Assembly (NCBI GenBank): GCA_017412705.1 | Contig: JAFPWS010000059.1 | Span: 62,001-126,000, forward strand | Source of the DNA: Prevotella sp. | GTDB taxonomy: Bacteria; Bacteroidota; Bacteroidia; Bacteroidales; Bacteroidaceae | Length of the DNA stretch: 64,000 bases | Direction: 5' to 3' | Shown: piece by piece, positions 1-8,682 of the stretch | Layout of the letters: the number at the start of each line of letters is the position of its first letter | How positions within the stretch are numbered: position 1 is the first letter of the stretch | Made by a program: the position numbers and the translations under genes | Notes under the pieces: model-generated | Told to the model about the DNA's origin: nothing | Database searches by the model: none | The model's input: the letters and a program-made list of their open reading frames with translations, nothing else

Positions 1-2
1 TG

Positions 3-1760
3 GACAAGACCCCCCAGCATGACTACACAGCAGACACCTACTATTCATCAGACGAGGCTGTGATGAAGGCCATTGAGCCATTGTACAACTACGCATGGTT
101 CAACTACAACTACCGTGCCATGGTTGGTATGGGCTCCGCCCGTGCCAACGACGGATGGAACCCTTACCTGAATCCCCAGTTCGCCACCTTCCAGGTAACA
201 GGTCTGGACGGTGACTTGAGCAACGCCTGGAAATCCTTCTACCTGGTCGTGTCCATGTCAAACCAGCTGATTTCCGACATCAACACCTACTGCACTGATG
301 CTGTCAGCGAAGACACAAAGAACCTGGCACTGGGCGAGGCTTACCTGATGCGCGGCACCGCCTACTTCTATTTGGTCCGTGCCTGGGGCGATGTCATCGT
401 CTACGAGAACAACTTGGATATGACCAATACTCCTGTCGTTCCCCTGACAAAGGAAGAAGACGTGCTGAAGTTTGTCATCCGCGACTACAGGCGCGCCGTC
501 AAGCTCCTGCCGGAAGCCAGCACCAGCATGCACGCCACCAAGTATGCCGCAGAAGGCCTGCTGGCAAAGGCGCTGCTCGCCTACAGCGGCTGGAACAAGA
601 CCACGCGTGACGAGTCAGTCCTTCGGGAGGTCATCACGCTCTGCGACGACGTCATCAACAATGGTCCCTATTCACTGATGAGCGACTATGCAGACCTGTT
701 CAAGTACGCATCGAACAACTTCTCTATGCAGAATTCGGAGACTCTGCTGGCTATGCGCTGGGCAGACCCTCTGACTTCTTCTTGGGGCACATATAGCGCC
801 AACTTCTCCGACCTGGCTTGGAGCGGTTCCTCAGACGTGACGGTATGGGGCGGCATCTATGCCTCTCCTGACATGCTGGACCTCTATAACGAGGATATCA
901 GCGACTCCATCCGCTTCCAGGCCACCTTCTGTCTGCCGGGCATCTATTATGACTATTGGGACACGGGCAACGACCTTGTCTCCGCAGCAGACAAGACGCC
1001 GGCCAATGGCTATCCTAAGACGTCAGGCTACGTGTATAGCAAGAAGTACTGCCAGCTGAAGAAGTGGGTGGTAGGCACCAAAGCCGACTGCAACGGCCAT
1101 CTGGCCCAGATGGCGTCGCCCCTGAACACCTACATTATGCGTCTTGCTGACTTATACCTCATCAAGGCCGAGGCTGTGCTGGGCAATAACGATGCCACTT
1201 CCGACGCCGCAGGCCTGGCCGCCATCAATGCTGTACGTGCAAGAGCCAAGGTGGACAAGATGTATGACTCTTACGGTTTGGAAGAGTTGATCAAGGAGCG
1301 CCGCAAGGAGTTCTGCATGGAGTTCTCCAACTGGTACGATATGGTAACCTGGTATCGCTGGAAGCCCCAGTACATGCTGAACTACTTCAACAACAAGCAG
1401 CACCGCGCCTTCATGATTAACAGCGGCGATGTGCTCTTCAACGCAGACCGCACCATTTCCTACCGCACGTTCCCCAACCGCCAGTCCTCCCCCTGGTACT
1501 TCTACGACAACACGATGAATCCTCGCGGTTGCTACTGGAACGACTGTATGCGCGAGGAAGACAGCGAGACCGTCATCATGACTAAGGATCAGGGATATGT
1601 CTATGACGTGGACGCCCTCTGCCGGGCTCAGGACGGTTACGACCCCGTCACCTTGAATGAGGAGAATATCTTCATGCCTTATCCTGAGGCTGACGTCATT
1701 CGCAATCCTTACTTCAAGCAGCCTGCCCAGGACTACGATTTCGGAGATGAAGAAGAGTAA
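3..1760 (+). CDS. SusD/RagB-family outer membrane lipoprotein, 5' end cut by window edge
   Basis: Surface lipoprotein of the SusD family, which caps a SusC TonB-dependent transporter and binds glycan at the cell surface. The reading frame is open from base 3 with no stop, so the gene starts upstream; the first in-window ATG (60) is internal. SusD signs are the TPR-like helical middle (LGEAYLMRGTAYFYLVRAWG), the conserved YLIKAEA stretch, and the ERRKEFCMEFSNWYDMVTW motif near the C-terminus, which matches the family pattern E-R-R-x-E-x-x-F-E-x-x-R-W-x-D. The N-terminal lipobox is outside the window. It lies 21 bp before a glycan-binding lipoprotein and a GH5 cellulase, the usual susC-susD-SGBP-GH order, so a susC gene is expected just upstream. 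Confidence 0.93.
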   Translation, partial: DKTPQHDYTADTYYSSDEAVMKAIEPLYNYAWFNYNYRAMVGMGSARANDGWNPYLNPQFATFQVTGLDGDLSNAWKSFYLVVSMSNQLISDINTYCTDAVSEDTKNLALGEAYLMRGTAYFYLVRAWGDVIVYENNLDMTNTPVVPLTKEEDVLKFVIRDYRRAVKLLPEASTSMHATKYAAEGLLAKALLAYSGWNKTTRDESVLREVITLCDDVINNGPYSLMSDYADLFKYASNNFSMQNSETLLAMRWADPLTSSWGTYSANFSDLAWSGSSDVTVWGGIYASPDMLDLYNEDISDSIRFQATFCLPGIYYDYWDTGNDLVSAADKTPANGYPKTSGYVYSKKYCQLKKWVVGTKADCNGHLAQMASPLNTYIMRLADLYLIKAEAVLGNNDATSDAAGLAAINAVRARAKVDKMYDSYGLEELIKERRKEFCMEFSNWYDMVTWYRWKPQYMLNYFNNKQHRAFMINSGDVLFNADRTISYRTFPNRQSSPWYFYDNTMNPRGCYWNDCMREEDSETVIMTKDQGYVYDVDALCRAQDGYDPVTLNEENIFMPYPEADVIRNPYFKQPAQDYDFGDEEE

Positions 1761-1781
1761 TAACTTAAAGATGACAAAGCT

Positions 1782-3410
1782 ATGAATACAATATCAAAAA
1801 TGAGTAAAGGTGTCCTGATGACGGCACTACTGGCGGTCATCACGCTGGGCTTTGCCGCATGTAGCGACAGTGATGGCAGTAGCGGACAGCCTGAGATTAC
1901 CGGTGTTCGCGTCTGCGACCCCGAAAAAGCCGACAGCCTCTTCACCAAGTCGGCACAAGGCCAGGTGATTGCCATTATCGGTAACAACCTGGGAGGAGCT
2001 ACTGCCGTATATATCAACGACCAGAAGGTGGGCTTCAGCACCACGATGAATACTGACCACAGCATTATTGTGACGGTGCCCACAGAGGCTAAAGGATTCC
2101 AGCTTACGGCCTTCAATTCTGAGCTTAAGGATGAGATTCGCGTGGAGACCACCCATGGAACAGCCACCTACGGCTTTAAGGTTTTGGGAGCCTCTCCCGT
2201 GATGCAGCGCATCCAGGGTTCTTATCCGCGTTCTGCAGGTGACATCCTGAATGTCTATGGTCTTAACCTCTACAGCATCGAGAGCATTTACTTCACCGAC
2301 GCTACCGCCGAAGAGCTGGCGACGACAGAGTGGAAGACCGTTCCCGGTAACCACACAGCAGTCAGCGACTATAAGGTAGTGAAGCAAGACCGCTATATCA
2401 ATTCCAGCCAGAACTATGAGGTATCCTCACAAATCCAACTGGTAACTCCTTCTCTGAACTTCGACGAGGGTTGCGTGGTTCTGGAGTGCTCTGCAGGTAT
2501 CGTTTACCTGCCTTACACCAAGGTTCCTGGCAAGCCCGTCATCACCAGCATCAACACGGATATGCCATTCGAAGGCTACGACCTCGTCATCAAGGGCCGT
2601 GAGTTCGTACAGGTGGAGTCCGTCACCTATGGCGATGTAACGTTGACTGCTGACGACTTTACGGTGGCAGACTCTGAGGACGAGATTACCGTATACTTCA
2701 AGAAGAAACCAACAGCAGGCTCTGGCACGTCACTGACTGTGACTACGCCTGGTGGTACGTCTACCCTTGACTACTTCTACGTATACGATGGTCTGCTCCT
2801 GAACTTCGAGCCTGACTACGCTACCGATAACGGATGGGGCCCGAATGGTGAGCTGAAGACACAGGCTACTGGCGAAGTTATTCCTTATATCAGCGACGGT
2901 CAGTACTGGCGCATCAAGGCCTCTGACGGTGGTTGGAACTGGTGGAACACCATGTGCTACTTCCGCAAGGACTGGAATGGCAACTCCTTCCAGCTGCCTG
3001 GCTTCGACAAGATTCCTGCCAACACACCTACCAGCGAAGTTTATCTGGCTATGGAGGTATGGGACAACAATACTGACTTTGGCACTGCCCAGTGGCCATT
3101 CATTCACTATCAGATCCAGACCATCGGCGATGCACAGACCTACACCTTCGCTAACTTCATCCAGAATGATGTGGAATACATTGAGAAGGCTCTCAAGGAC
3201 ATCGACAACAACCAACCGAAGGAGCAGTGGTATCGTCACGTGACAGCCCTGAGCAACTTCGACGGTTGGGCAGGAAAAACCTATGCAGACGTGGTGGCTG
3301 ACGGTATTAACCAAATCCGCCTGATGCACATGAACTGGACTGGAACACCGTCGTCTATCGATGTGATGTTCGATAATGTTCGTATCTTATATATTCCTGC
3401 TGTTAAGTAA
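1782..3410 (+). CDS. Surface glycan-binding lipoprotein with IPT/TIG repeats (SGBP-B type)
   Basis: A 542-residue lipoprotein that probably presents a glycan-binding domain on the cell surface next to the SusCD complex. Residues 1-27 form a signal peptide ending in a lipobox (GFAAC), followed by an S/D/G-rich stretch typical of surface export. Three immunoglobulin-like IPT/TIG modules follow (about 33-130, 133-240 and 252-333), visible from repeated openings such as PEITGVRVCDP, SPVMQRIQGSYPRSAG and KPVITSINTDMPFEGYDLVIKG. The C-terminal 210 residues start with LLLNFEPDYATDNGWGPNGE and are rich in aromatics (WRIKASDGGWNWWNTMC), as in the binding domain of xyloglucan-type SGBP-B proteins. The ligand is inferred only from the neighbouring GH5 enzymes (beta-glucan or beta-mannan). 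Confidence 0.85.
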   Translation: MNTISKMSKGVLMTALLAVITLGFAACSDSDGSSGQPEITGVRVCDPEKADSLFTKSAQGQVIAIIGNNLGGATAVYINDQKVGFSTTMNTDHSIIVTVPTEAKGFQLTAFNSELKDEIRVETTHGTATYGFKVLGASPVMQRIQGSYPRSAGDILNVYGLNLYSIESIYFTDATAEELATTEWKTVPGNHTAVSDYKVVKQDRYINSSQNYEVSSQIQLVTPSLNFDEGCVVLECSAGIVYLPYTKVPGKPVITSINTDMPFEGYDLVIKGREFVQVESVTYGDVTLTADDFTVADSEDEITVYFKKKPTAGSGTSLTVTTPGGTSTLDYFYVYDGLLLNFEPDYATDNGWGPNGELKTQATGEVIPYISDGQYWRIKASDGGWNWWNTMCYFRKDWNGNSFQLPGFDKIPANTPTSEVYLAMEVWDNNTDFGTAQWPFIHYQIQTIGDAQTYTFANFIQNDVEYIEKALKDIDNNQPKEQWYRHVTALSNFDGWAGKTYADVVADGINQIRLMHMNWTGTPSSIDVMFDNVRILYIPAVK

Positions 3411-3439
3411 CTCGTCAAATATAATAAGAATAAAAGAAT

Positions 3440-4969
3440 ATGAGAAAGAATATAATGAATGCCGCTATCCTGCTGCTCCTTGCCTTCGTGGCAGGAGCAT
3501 GCAGCGACAGCGATACCACGAAGACTGTGGACAACGGGCGCCGCTATGGAGACGCTACTGTCTTGCAGGTGTTGGACGACAACGAATCGGATGTGTCCAC
3601 TATGAGTTTCTCGCTGGGCGCCAGTAGTAAAATCGTCGGCATCAACTGCGACGGTGACTGGAAGGCTACCGTCGATGCCGAATGGGTAACGCTGTCAAAC
3701 TACTCGGGTTATGGCTTTGCCAACAAGTACAGCTACGACAAGATTACGGTGGAAAAGAACAAGGGCAGCGAGCGTACTGCTACCGTGACCTTCACCTCTG
3801 GAAGCATCAGCAAGCAGCTTGCCATTACACAGAAGGGTGCCGGCGGCGACCCCGACGACCCGTTCGAGACCTCCTTTGAGCTGATAGAGAACCTGAAGGT
3901 AGGCTATAACCTGGGTAACACCCTCGATGCCAACCCATGGGATCCGACGTACACATGGTGGGACCCCGCCAAAAAGACTATTGCAGACTGGGAAACCAGC
4001 TGGGGACAGCCTCTGACCACACAAGAGATTATTGACTACATTGCCTCGAAGGGCTTTAACATCATTCGTGTGCCTGTGACTTGGTATCCTCACATGGATG
4101 CTAACGACAATGTCAGCGAGGAATGGATGGCTCGTGTTGAGCAGGTGGTCAAATACGTGCTGAATGCAGGTTGCTACTGCATCCTCAACATACAACACGA
4201 CAATGGTGCTGCCAACGGACGTACCGACGGTGGAGCATGGCTCTATGCCGACATCAACGACTATCCCGCACTTACTGTCCGCTATCAGAAGCTGTGGCTG
4301 CAGATTGCAGAGCGCTTCAAGAACTACGACGAGAAACTGATTTTCGAGTCGTTCAACGAGATTCTGAACAAGAACTACTCATGGACTGCTCCCTCTTCTA
4401 CTGACGACGGTGCCTATCAGGCCATCAACAAGCTGCAGCAGGACTTCGTGAACGTAGTTCGTGGAACTGGTGGCAACAACAAGTATCGCAACCTGGCTGT
4501 GACGACTTACTCAGCCACAGGTACCAGCGATACGGCTCTTGCTGCCTTCACAGTTCCTGAGGATCCCTCCAGCAACCACATGTATCTGTCTATCCACTCT
4601 TACGACCCTTACAACTTCTGCAACAACAATGCTGGTAAGAACGACGACGGTACAGAGTACAACTACAACATCGAGGTGTTCAACGAGGAGTGCACAACCG
4701 TCATTGACGCTGTGTTTGCCCGTGTCAGCAAGAGAGCCAATGAAGTTGGCATCCCCTTCATCTTCGGTGAGTTTGGTGCCATCGACGCTGGCAAGGCTTT
4801 GGCCGAGCGCATCAAGTACGCCAAGTACCTGAAGCAGAAGTTCGCCCAGTACGAGACGGCCGGCCTGTGGTGGATGGGCCTCATTGATCGCAAGACCTTG
4901 ACAACCAACGTAGTTTACGACAGTAAGACTGTTGACGAGGGCGAGATTATCGACGCTTTGATGAAATAA
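3440..4969 (+). CDS. BACON-domain GH5 (GH5_4-like) endo-beta-glucanase lipoprotein
   Basis: A 509-residue secreted glycoside hydrolase, probably an endoglucanase or xyloglucanase anchored at the outer surface. The signal peptide ends in a lipobox (VAGACSDSD). Residues about 40-135 are a BACON module (WKATVDAEWVTLS ... ATVTFTSGSISKQLAITQKG), which holds the enzyme away from the membrane. The GH5 barrel runs from about 150 to the end and opens with VGYNLGNTLDANP, the GH5_4 signature. The acid/base is E307 in FESFNEIL and the nucleophile is E444 in FGEFGAID. It is the last gene of the SusD-SGBP-GH5 run and ends before a strong bidirectional terminator. Exact substrate (cellulose, mixed-linkage glucan or xyloglucan) cannot be read from sequence alone. 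Confidence 0.9.
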   Translation: MRKNIMNAAILLLLAFVAGACSDSDTTKTVDNGRRYGDATVLQVLDDNESDVSTMSFSLGASSKIVGINCDGDWKATVDAEWVTLSNYSGYGFANKYSYDKITVEKNKGSERTATVTFTSGSISKQLAITQKGAGGDPDDPFETSFELIENLKVGYNLGNTLDANPWDPTYTWWDPAKKTIADWETSWGQPLTTQEIIDYIASKGFNIIRVPVTWYPHMDANDNVSEEWMARVEQVVKYVLNAGCYCILNIQHDNGAANGRTDGGAWLYADINDYPALTVRYQKLWLQIAERFKNYDEKLIFESFNEILNKNYSWTAPSSTDDGAYQAINKLQQDFVNVVRGTGGNNKYRNLAVTTYSATGTSDTALAAFTVPEDPSSNHMYLSIHSYDPYNFCNNNAGKNDDGTEYNYNIEVFNEECTTVIDAVFARVSKRANEVGIPFIFGEFGAIDAGKALAERIKYAKYLKQKFAQYETAGLWWMGLIDRKTLTTNVVYDSKTVDEGEIIDALMK

Positions 4970-4990
4970 TCCCCCTGATATCCAATACAA

Positions 4991-5027
4991 AAAAAGAGAG
5001 GCTCACCCGTGTGAAGCCTCTCTTTTT
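4991..5027. terminator. Bidirectional rho-independent terminator
   Basis: A perfect 13-bp stem (4991-5003 with 5015-5027) has an A run on one side and a T run on the other, with an 11-nt loop. It lies between the convergent GH5 genes and can stop transcription from both sides. Confidence 0.92.
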
Positions 5028-5054
5028 CTATTCCTGTGTGATTGCTATCCAACA

Positions 5055-6359
5055 TTATTTCACCTTGCTCATCCTGTTTACCTGCTCCTTGACGACTGCA
5101 AGGGTGGTGGTATCGCTGGCAAAGACTGAGTTCAGGCCCTGGGCCTCCTGCGCCGGGTCGTTGGTATAGTCGTCGCCAACCTGCCATTGCTCGTGTTTCG
5201 GCTTTGCGAAACCTCCCCAGCCCCAGAAGTTGCAGCCAGCAAAATGGCCTCCGCTCTCAGCATTGTCTGCCACCAGCGAGAACACATACTTATAATAGCC
5301 GTCGCGTCCCTGCGTCGGGGTGTCGAGAGTGAACTTGAAACCATCGCGAGGATAGCCGAACTCCTCCATCACCAAAGGCTTGTTCAGCGAGTCGCAGACA
5401 GCCAGGTGCTGGTCTATGTACTCCTTGGTGTTCTGGCAGGCACGAGGCAGATGCTCGATGAGCGAGTCGGGCTTGGCCCAGCCCCAGTTGTAAGGCCACA
5501 GGTGGACATTACAGTAGTCGATGTTCTTGTCTGCACAGATGCGTGTCCAAGAGCTGAGGTCGTTCTCGCAACCCCATGAGCCCTCGCTACCTACGGAGAT
5601 GAGGTGGTTCTTGTCGAGTGAGCGGATAAGGGCCGAAGCCTCAGCCAGCCACTTCTCAAAGGCAGGAAGGGCTTCCTTTGAGAAAGCACGAGGCTCGTTG
5701 CCTATCTGCCACGACATGATGGCAGGGTCGTCAACATACTTCAGATTTGTATAGCGATTGGTTCTGCCCAGGATAAAGCGCACATAGTCGTAGAACAGCT
5801 CATGGGCCTTCTCGTTGGTGGCATACTTGGACATAGCCTCCATAAAGGCAGGATAGCCTGCCTCATCGGGACGGGGCTGCTTGCCCTCGCCAGCATGCTC
5901 CAGATAGAAGCCGTAACCCCCACTCCACTCCCAGGAGTTGTTCAGATAGAGCACCGCCACCATCTGTCGCTTTCCCATCTCCATGAGCAGGTAGTCAAGA
6001 CCTGCCAGAATGGTATCGTTATACACGCCGGGCGCCTCCTGCAGCGTAGGCTCTACCTTCGTCTTCACGCCACGCTCACCATCAGAGCCCACCAGAATGC
6101 GCAGGTTGTCGATGCCCATGCGCTTCATCTCGTCCAGCTCCTGCGCCAGACGCTCACGATTGCCACCCTGACCTTCTGAGCCCAGTATAGCGCCATACCA
6201 GAAGTTGGTACCTACATAATAATAAGGTTTGTCACCACGCATAAAGTGTCCATTCTCTACTCGCACGAAGTCTGACACCTTCTGCTCTTTCTGCTGACAG
6301 GCCACCACCAGGGCAGCTACCGTCACAATAAGCAATAGTTTCTTCATAGTCTTGTTCAT
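5055..6359 (-). CDS. GH5_7-like endo-beta-1,4-mannanase lipoprotein
   Basis: A 434-residue secreted enzyme predicted to cut beta-1,4-mannan chains. The signal peptide ends in a lipobox (VAALVVACQQKEQ). The opening FVRVENGHFMRGDKPYYYVG and the NFWYG segment are characteristic of GH5_7 mannanases. The acid/base is E222 in QIGNEPRAF and the nucleophile is E333 in VMEEFGYPRDG; the barrel motif HLWPYNWGW lies between them. The start is at 6359, with an alternative in-frame Met four codons later (MKKLLLIV). It converges on the PUL endoglucanase, which suggests the locus handles mannan-containing hemicellulose such as galactoglucomannan; that is inference from context. Confidence 0.88.
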   Translation of the reverse strand: MNKTMKKLLLIVTVAALVVACQQKEQKVSDFVRVENGHFMRGDKPYYYVGTNFWYGAILGSEGQGGNRERLAQELDEMKRMGIDNLRILVGSDGERGVKTKVEPTLQEAPGVYNDTILAGLDYLLMEMGKRQMVAVLYLNNSWEWSGGYGFYLEHAGEGKQPRPDEAGYPAFMEAMSKYATNEKAHELFYDYVRFILGRTNRYTNLKYVDDPAIMSWQIGNEPRAFSKEALPAFEKWLAEASALIRSLDKNHLISVGSEGSWGCENDLSSWTRICADKNIDYCNVHLWPYNWGWAKPDSLIEHLPRACQNTKEYIDQHLAVCDSLNKPLVMEEFGYPRDGFKFTLDTPTQGRDGYYKYVFSLVADNAESGGHFAGCNFWGWGGFAKPKHEQWQVGDDYTNDPAQEAQGLNSVFASDTTTLAVVKEQVNRMSKVK

Positions 6360-6386
6360 TTATTTTTTAGCCTTATGAGGTTTGGG

Positions 6387-6449
6387 GTCTTATGGGTCTT
6401 ATAGGACTTATACGACTTATAGGACTTATATGCCTTATAGCTCCTATAG
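6387..6449. repeat. 9-bp tandem repeat, 7 units (consensus GACTTATAG), 3' side of four-helix gene
   Basis: Seven consecutive 9-mers: gtcttatgg, gtcttatag, gacttatac, gacttatag, gacttatat, gccttatag, ctcctatag. The last unit overlaps the final codons of the four-helix-bundle gene. The same unit occurs in the same orientation on the other side of that gene (7047-7091). Confidence 0.9.
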
Positions 6450-7010
6450 CTTCTGTTCATGGTTTCTATAATTTAGGCGGGCGCGGGTCATCTCTTCCCT
6501 GATGCCGCCTTGTTCTACAAATTGCTGTTTCAGCCGTTCGATGAGCCTTAGCAGCATGGCATCAGTCTGGTGGATAAGCGTAATGGCTATGTTGGCTATG
6601 GTCTCTGCTGAACGTACTGCAATGGCTTCACGGTAAAATGAAGAATCGTTGTGACGCATAGTCACCTCACGCGTCTGACGGTACCGGATATCATTAGGTT
6701 GCCATTGCTCCATGCCACGCACGCGGAGAAAGTCTTCATAGTCAATAAGCAGTTCCTGCAGACTTGCCTTGGCAACATTCATCAGCTTCAATTCGGTTTC
6801 ACGCGAAGTGGTACTGGCTGCACTGCCTTCTGCAATGTTCTGTTTCCCCGAGCGGGCTGCTTGAACCATCTGGTCGATAGTACGGTCTCCCATCTCAAGG
6901 AAATGGTGGGCAAAGTAGTAAGTGACATCGTAGATACATTCTGCCTTTTGAAAGACTATCAATTGCCGATAGTTGCCTTTTAGAGGTAGGAAAGACTTTT
7001 CTGTTGGCAT
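6444..7010 (-). CDS. Four-helix-bundle protein (S23/Avd-like, suffix-domain type)
   Basis: A 188-residue helical cytoplasmic protein of the four-helix-bundle superfamily, related to proteins encoded in 23S rRNA intervening sequences and to the Avd accessory protein of diversity-generating retroelements. The core is LIVFQKAECIYDVTYYFAHH, then GDRTIDQMVQAARSGKQNIA and EGSAASTTSRETELKLMNVA. A basic, helical C-terminal extension of about 60 residues (LIERLKQQFVEQGGIREEM...) follows the core. No reverse transcriptase or variable gene is nearby, so a retroelement role is unlikely; its biochemical function is unknown. It is bracketed on both sides by one 9-bp tandem repeat family, which suggests gene and repeats travel or act together. 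Confidence 0.82.
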   Translation of the reverse strand: MPTEKSFLPLKGNYRQLIVFQKAECIYDVTYYFAHHFLEMGDRTIDQMVQAARSGKQNIAEGSAASTTSRETELKLMNVAKASLQELLIDYEDFLRVRGMEQWQPNDIRYRQTREVTMRHNDSSFYREAIAVRSAETIANIAITLIHQTDAMLLRLIERLKQQFVEQGGIREEMTRARLNYRNHEQKL

Positions 7011-7046
7011 ATTCCTTTTTATATTGTTAATGATTTTCTTTTCTAT

Positions 7047-7091
7047 GGCTTATTGAACTTATAGGTCTTATGGGACCTATAGGCCTTACCA
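7047..7091. repeat. 9-bp tandem repeat, 5 units, 5' side of four-helix gene
   Basis: Five consecutive 9-mers: ggcttattg, aacttatag, gtcttatgg, gacctatag, gccttacca. They are the same family as 6387-6449. On the minus strand they lie between a 39-codon ORF and the four-helix gene, so they would be part of that transcript's leader. Confidence 0.82.
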
Positions 7092-7205
7092 ACTCCTTAT
7101 GTGCTCCCTTGTTTTTTGCAGATGAGGATTCTTGCGTATGACTTCACTGAATAGCCGTCTTCGTACTTGGTTAAGTTTGTATTCGCCATATATAACTGTT
7201 TGCAT
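7086..7205 (-). CDS. Candidate small protein (39 aa) upstream of the four-helix gene
   Basis: A short minus-strand ORF starting at 7205 and ending with TAA at 7086-7088. The product begins MQTVIYGEYKLNQVRRRLF and ends HLQKTREHIRSW; it is basic and probably helical. A consensus -7 box (TAAATTTGC) lies 10 bp upstream of its ATG, so the transcript could be nearly leaderless. The stop codon falls inside the 9-bp repeat tract. It may be a real small protein, a leader peptide, or the remnant of a longer gene. I recognise no family. Confidence 0.35.
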   Translation of the reverse strand: MQTVIYGEYKLNQVRRRLFSEVIRKNPHLQKTREHIRSW

Positions 7206-7214
7206 TTTCACTCA

Positions 7215-7223
7215 GCAAATTTA
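7215..7223 (-). promoter_or_regulatory. Bacteroidetes -7 box (TAAATTTGC)
   Basis: Minus-strand match to TAnnTTTGC, upstream of the 39-aa ORF and the four-helix gene. I did not see a clear -33 TTTG at the expected distance. Confidence 0.5.
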
Positions 7224-7661
7224 CGAATTATTTGTGAGATATTTGTTTTCATAGTCTAAAAATACACATTATTTAATAGAAGGAGAGTCATAAAACCAAA
7301 AATGGAGTATTGCCAGTTCTTCACCGACTGGGACATAGTCATGCAAATTCTTCATCTCAAAATCCCAAAATCTACCTTCACCTTTCACACTCAGATTTCC
7401 ATAAAACATTTCGCTGAGCAGTTTGACAAAATATGGGCTCTACAAGGCGTTTTAGAACCGGGCAGAGCCCTACTTCGGACGGGCCTCAGACGTTCCAAGC
7501 GCCATCCTCAGCCAGTCTCTGCCCCGTCCAAACTTCGCTTCTGCTCCGCACTATAAACGATTGGTGGGGTGTTTGGGGAGTGTTTCCAAACAATAATCAA
7601 TAAAAAAGAGGGTGCGCCTATTTGACACACTCTCTTTCTCTTTATTTATCGGATAAGTAGT
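7224..7661. other. Non-coding stretch with a candidate structured segment
   Basis: No convincing gene. The only longer open frame (7302-7556, plus) has no family features. Within 7435-7520 several self-complementary blocks occur: gggctct (7435-7441) with agagccc (7464-7470), and gggcagag with ctctgccc spanning about 7460-7525. This could be a structured RNA or decayed sequence. The tail holds the terminator of the next gene. Confidence 0.5.
7605..7637 (-). terminator. Terminator of the 7662-8558 gene
   Basis: A 10-bp stem (7605-7614 with 7628-7637, one G-U pair), with A residues following the stem on the minus-strand 5' side and T residues on its 3' side. It lies 25 bp after the stop. Confidence 0.75.
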
Positions 7662-8558
7662 TTACTTCTGAACCATCTTACGTCCGTTCATAATCACTAC
7701 GCCTTTGTACGACTCGTCAACCTTCTGGCCGGCCAGGTTGTAGCGGACACCATCCTGCTGCTTAGCTGTATTGATGGCACGAACATATGTGTCAACATTT
7801 TCCCAAGACAGTGTATAATTATGTACGGAATTAGACGATTTCTGCAATATTGCCGTTGAAACATAGCCTTCAGAATCTAAAGTGTAGGTCAAAGTCGTTT
7901 CTTTGCTTGTTCCGCTACTTTTTGTCTCAACACTTTTGGAAACTAACACTTCTGGCATTTTTCCCAAGATACCATTGCCCATCATGAGCCAAATGGAAGG
8001 CATATTTTTCAAATACGACTGATCTAACAGGGCAAAATAGCTAAAAAGCAAACTTTCTATCTCCGATGCCCACATCGATGTGTACTCAAAAGAAATCTGA
8101 GTACTGTTATTTATAACGTGAGTAAGATTCCCATTTGTCCATGTACCAGTTATTGTGGAGTTCAATTTGTCATTCACATAAACCTTTGCTTCGCTAAGAT
8201 AGTCGCCATCAAAAGAAAACGTATTAAGAATAGACATTCCATCACTGCTAATAGTATTTGTTCGCTTAGATATTCGTCCACCTTCTAATATAATTTCTTC
8301 TATGTCCGAATTCCCATTAACGTAGCTTTTGTTTATCGTTATCCTATCACTAGCACTATAATCAAACGTTGATGTCATAACGCCTTCAACGGTAAGACTC
8401 TGTATTCTACCATTAGAATCATAGCTTAAAGTCATATACTCCGTCCCTGACGAATAAGTGTGTGTTATGGCGACCAGTCTACGGGTTGCATTTACTGTCG
8501 AAGAGATAAGAAGTGATGCAATCAGCAACAAGCAATAATTTGTAGTTTTCATTTTCAT
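7662..8558 (-). CDS. Secreted protein of unknown function with shared C-terminal tag
   Basis: A 298-residue exported protein: residues 1-24 are a signal peptide (LLIASLLISSTVNA). The body is beta-rich with YD-like short repeats (LSYDSNGRIQSLTVEG, FSFDGDYLSEAKVYVN, YTLDSEGYVSTAIL), the pattern seen in DUF4595-like or RHS-like repeat proteins of Bacteroidetes. The last 35 residues (from TAKQQDGVRYNLAGQKVDES to the end) match those of the neighbouring 8683-10125 product almost residue for residue. The tag resembles the short YNLAGQ...GVVIMNGRK tails of Bacteroidetes secreted proteins, possibly type IX secretion related. Function unknown. It is AT-richer than its neighbours. Confidence 0.7.
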   Translation of the reverse strand: MKMKTTNYCLLLIASLLISSTVNATRRLVAITHTYSSGTEYMTLSYDSNGRIQSLTVEGVMTSTFDYSASDRITINKSYVNGNSDIEEIILEGGRISKRTNTISSDGMSILNTFSFDGDYLSEAKVYVNDKLNSTITGTWTNGNLTHVINNSTQISFEYTSMWASEIESLLFSYFALLDQSYLKNMPSIWLMMGNGILGKMPEVLVSKSVETKSSGTSKETTLTYTLDSEGYVSTAILQKSSNSVHNYTLSWENVDTYVRAINTAKQQDGVRYNLAGQKVDESYKGVVIMNGRKMVQK

Positions 8559-8623
8559 TTCACGTTTTTACTAACAAAGACATAAATATTCATGAATTGC
8601 CCTTTTGGGGTATTTGAAAAAAG

Positions 8624-8654
8624 ATAGGCTACTCATTATTCAGGAATAGCCTAT
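8624..8654 (-). terminator. Putative terminator of the 8683-10125 gene
   Basis: Inverted repeat ATAGGCTA (8624-8631) and TAGCCTAT (8647-8654), preceded on the plus strand by an A run, which gives a T tract on the minus strand. Confidence 0.65.
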
Positions 8655-8682
8655 TCTCAGTATTTATCGATGCTTACGCTGT

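Noticed and set aside
6444..7010. Diversity-generating retroelement, because the gene is Avd-like
   Set aside because: No reverse transcriptase, template repeat or variable target gene is present nearby.
7302..7556. Plus-strand ORF of 84 aa
   Set aside because: No promoter, no domain, unusual composition; probably chance in the noncoding gap.
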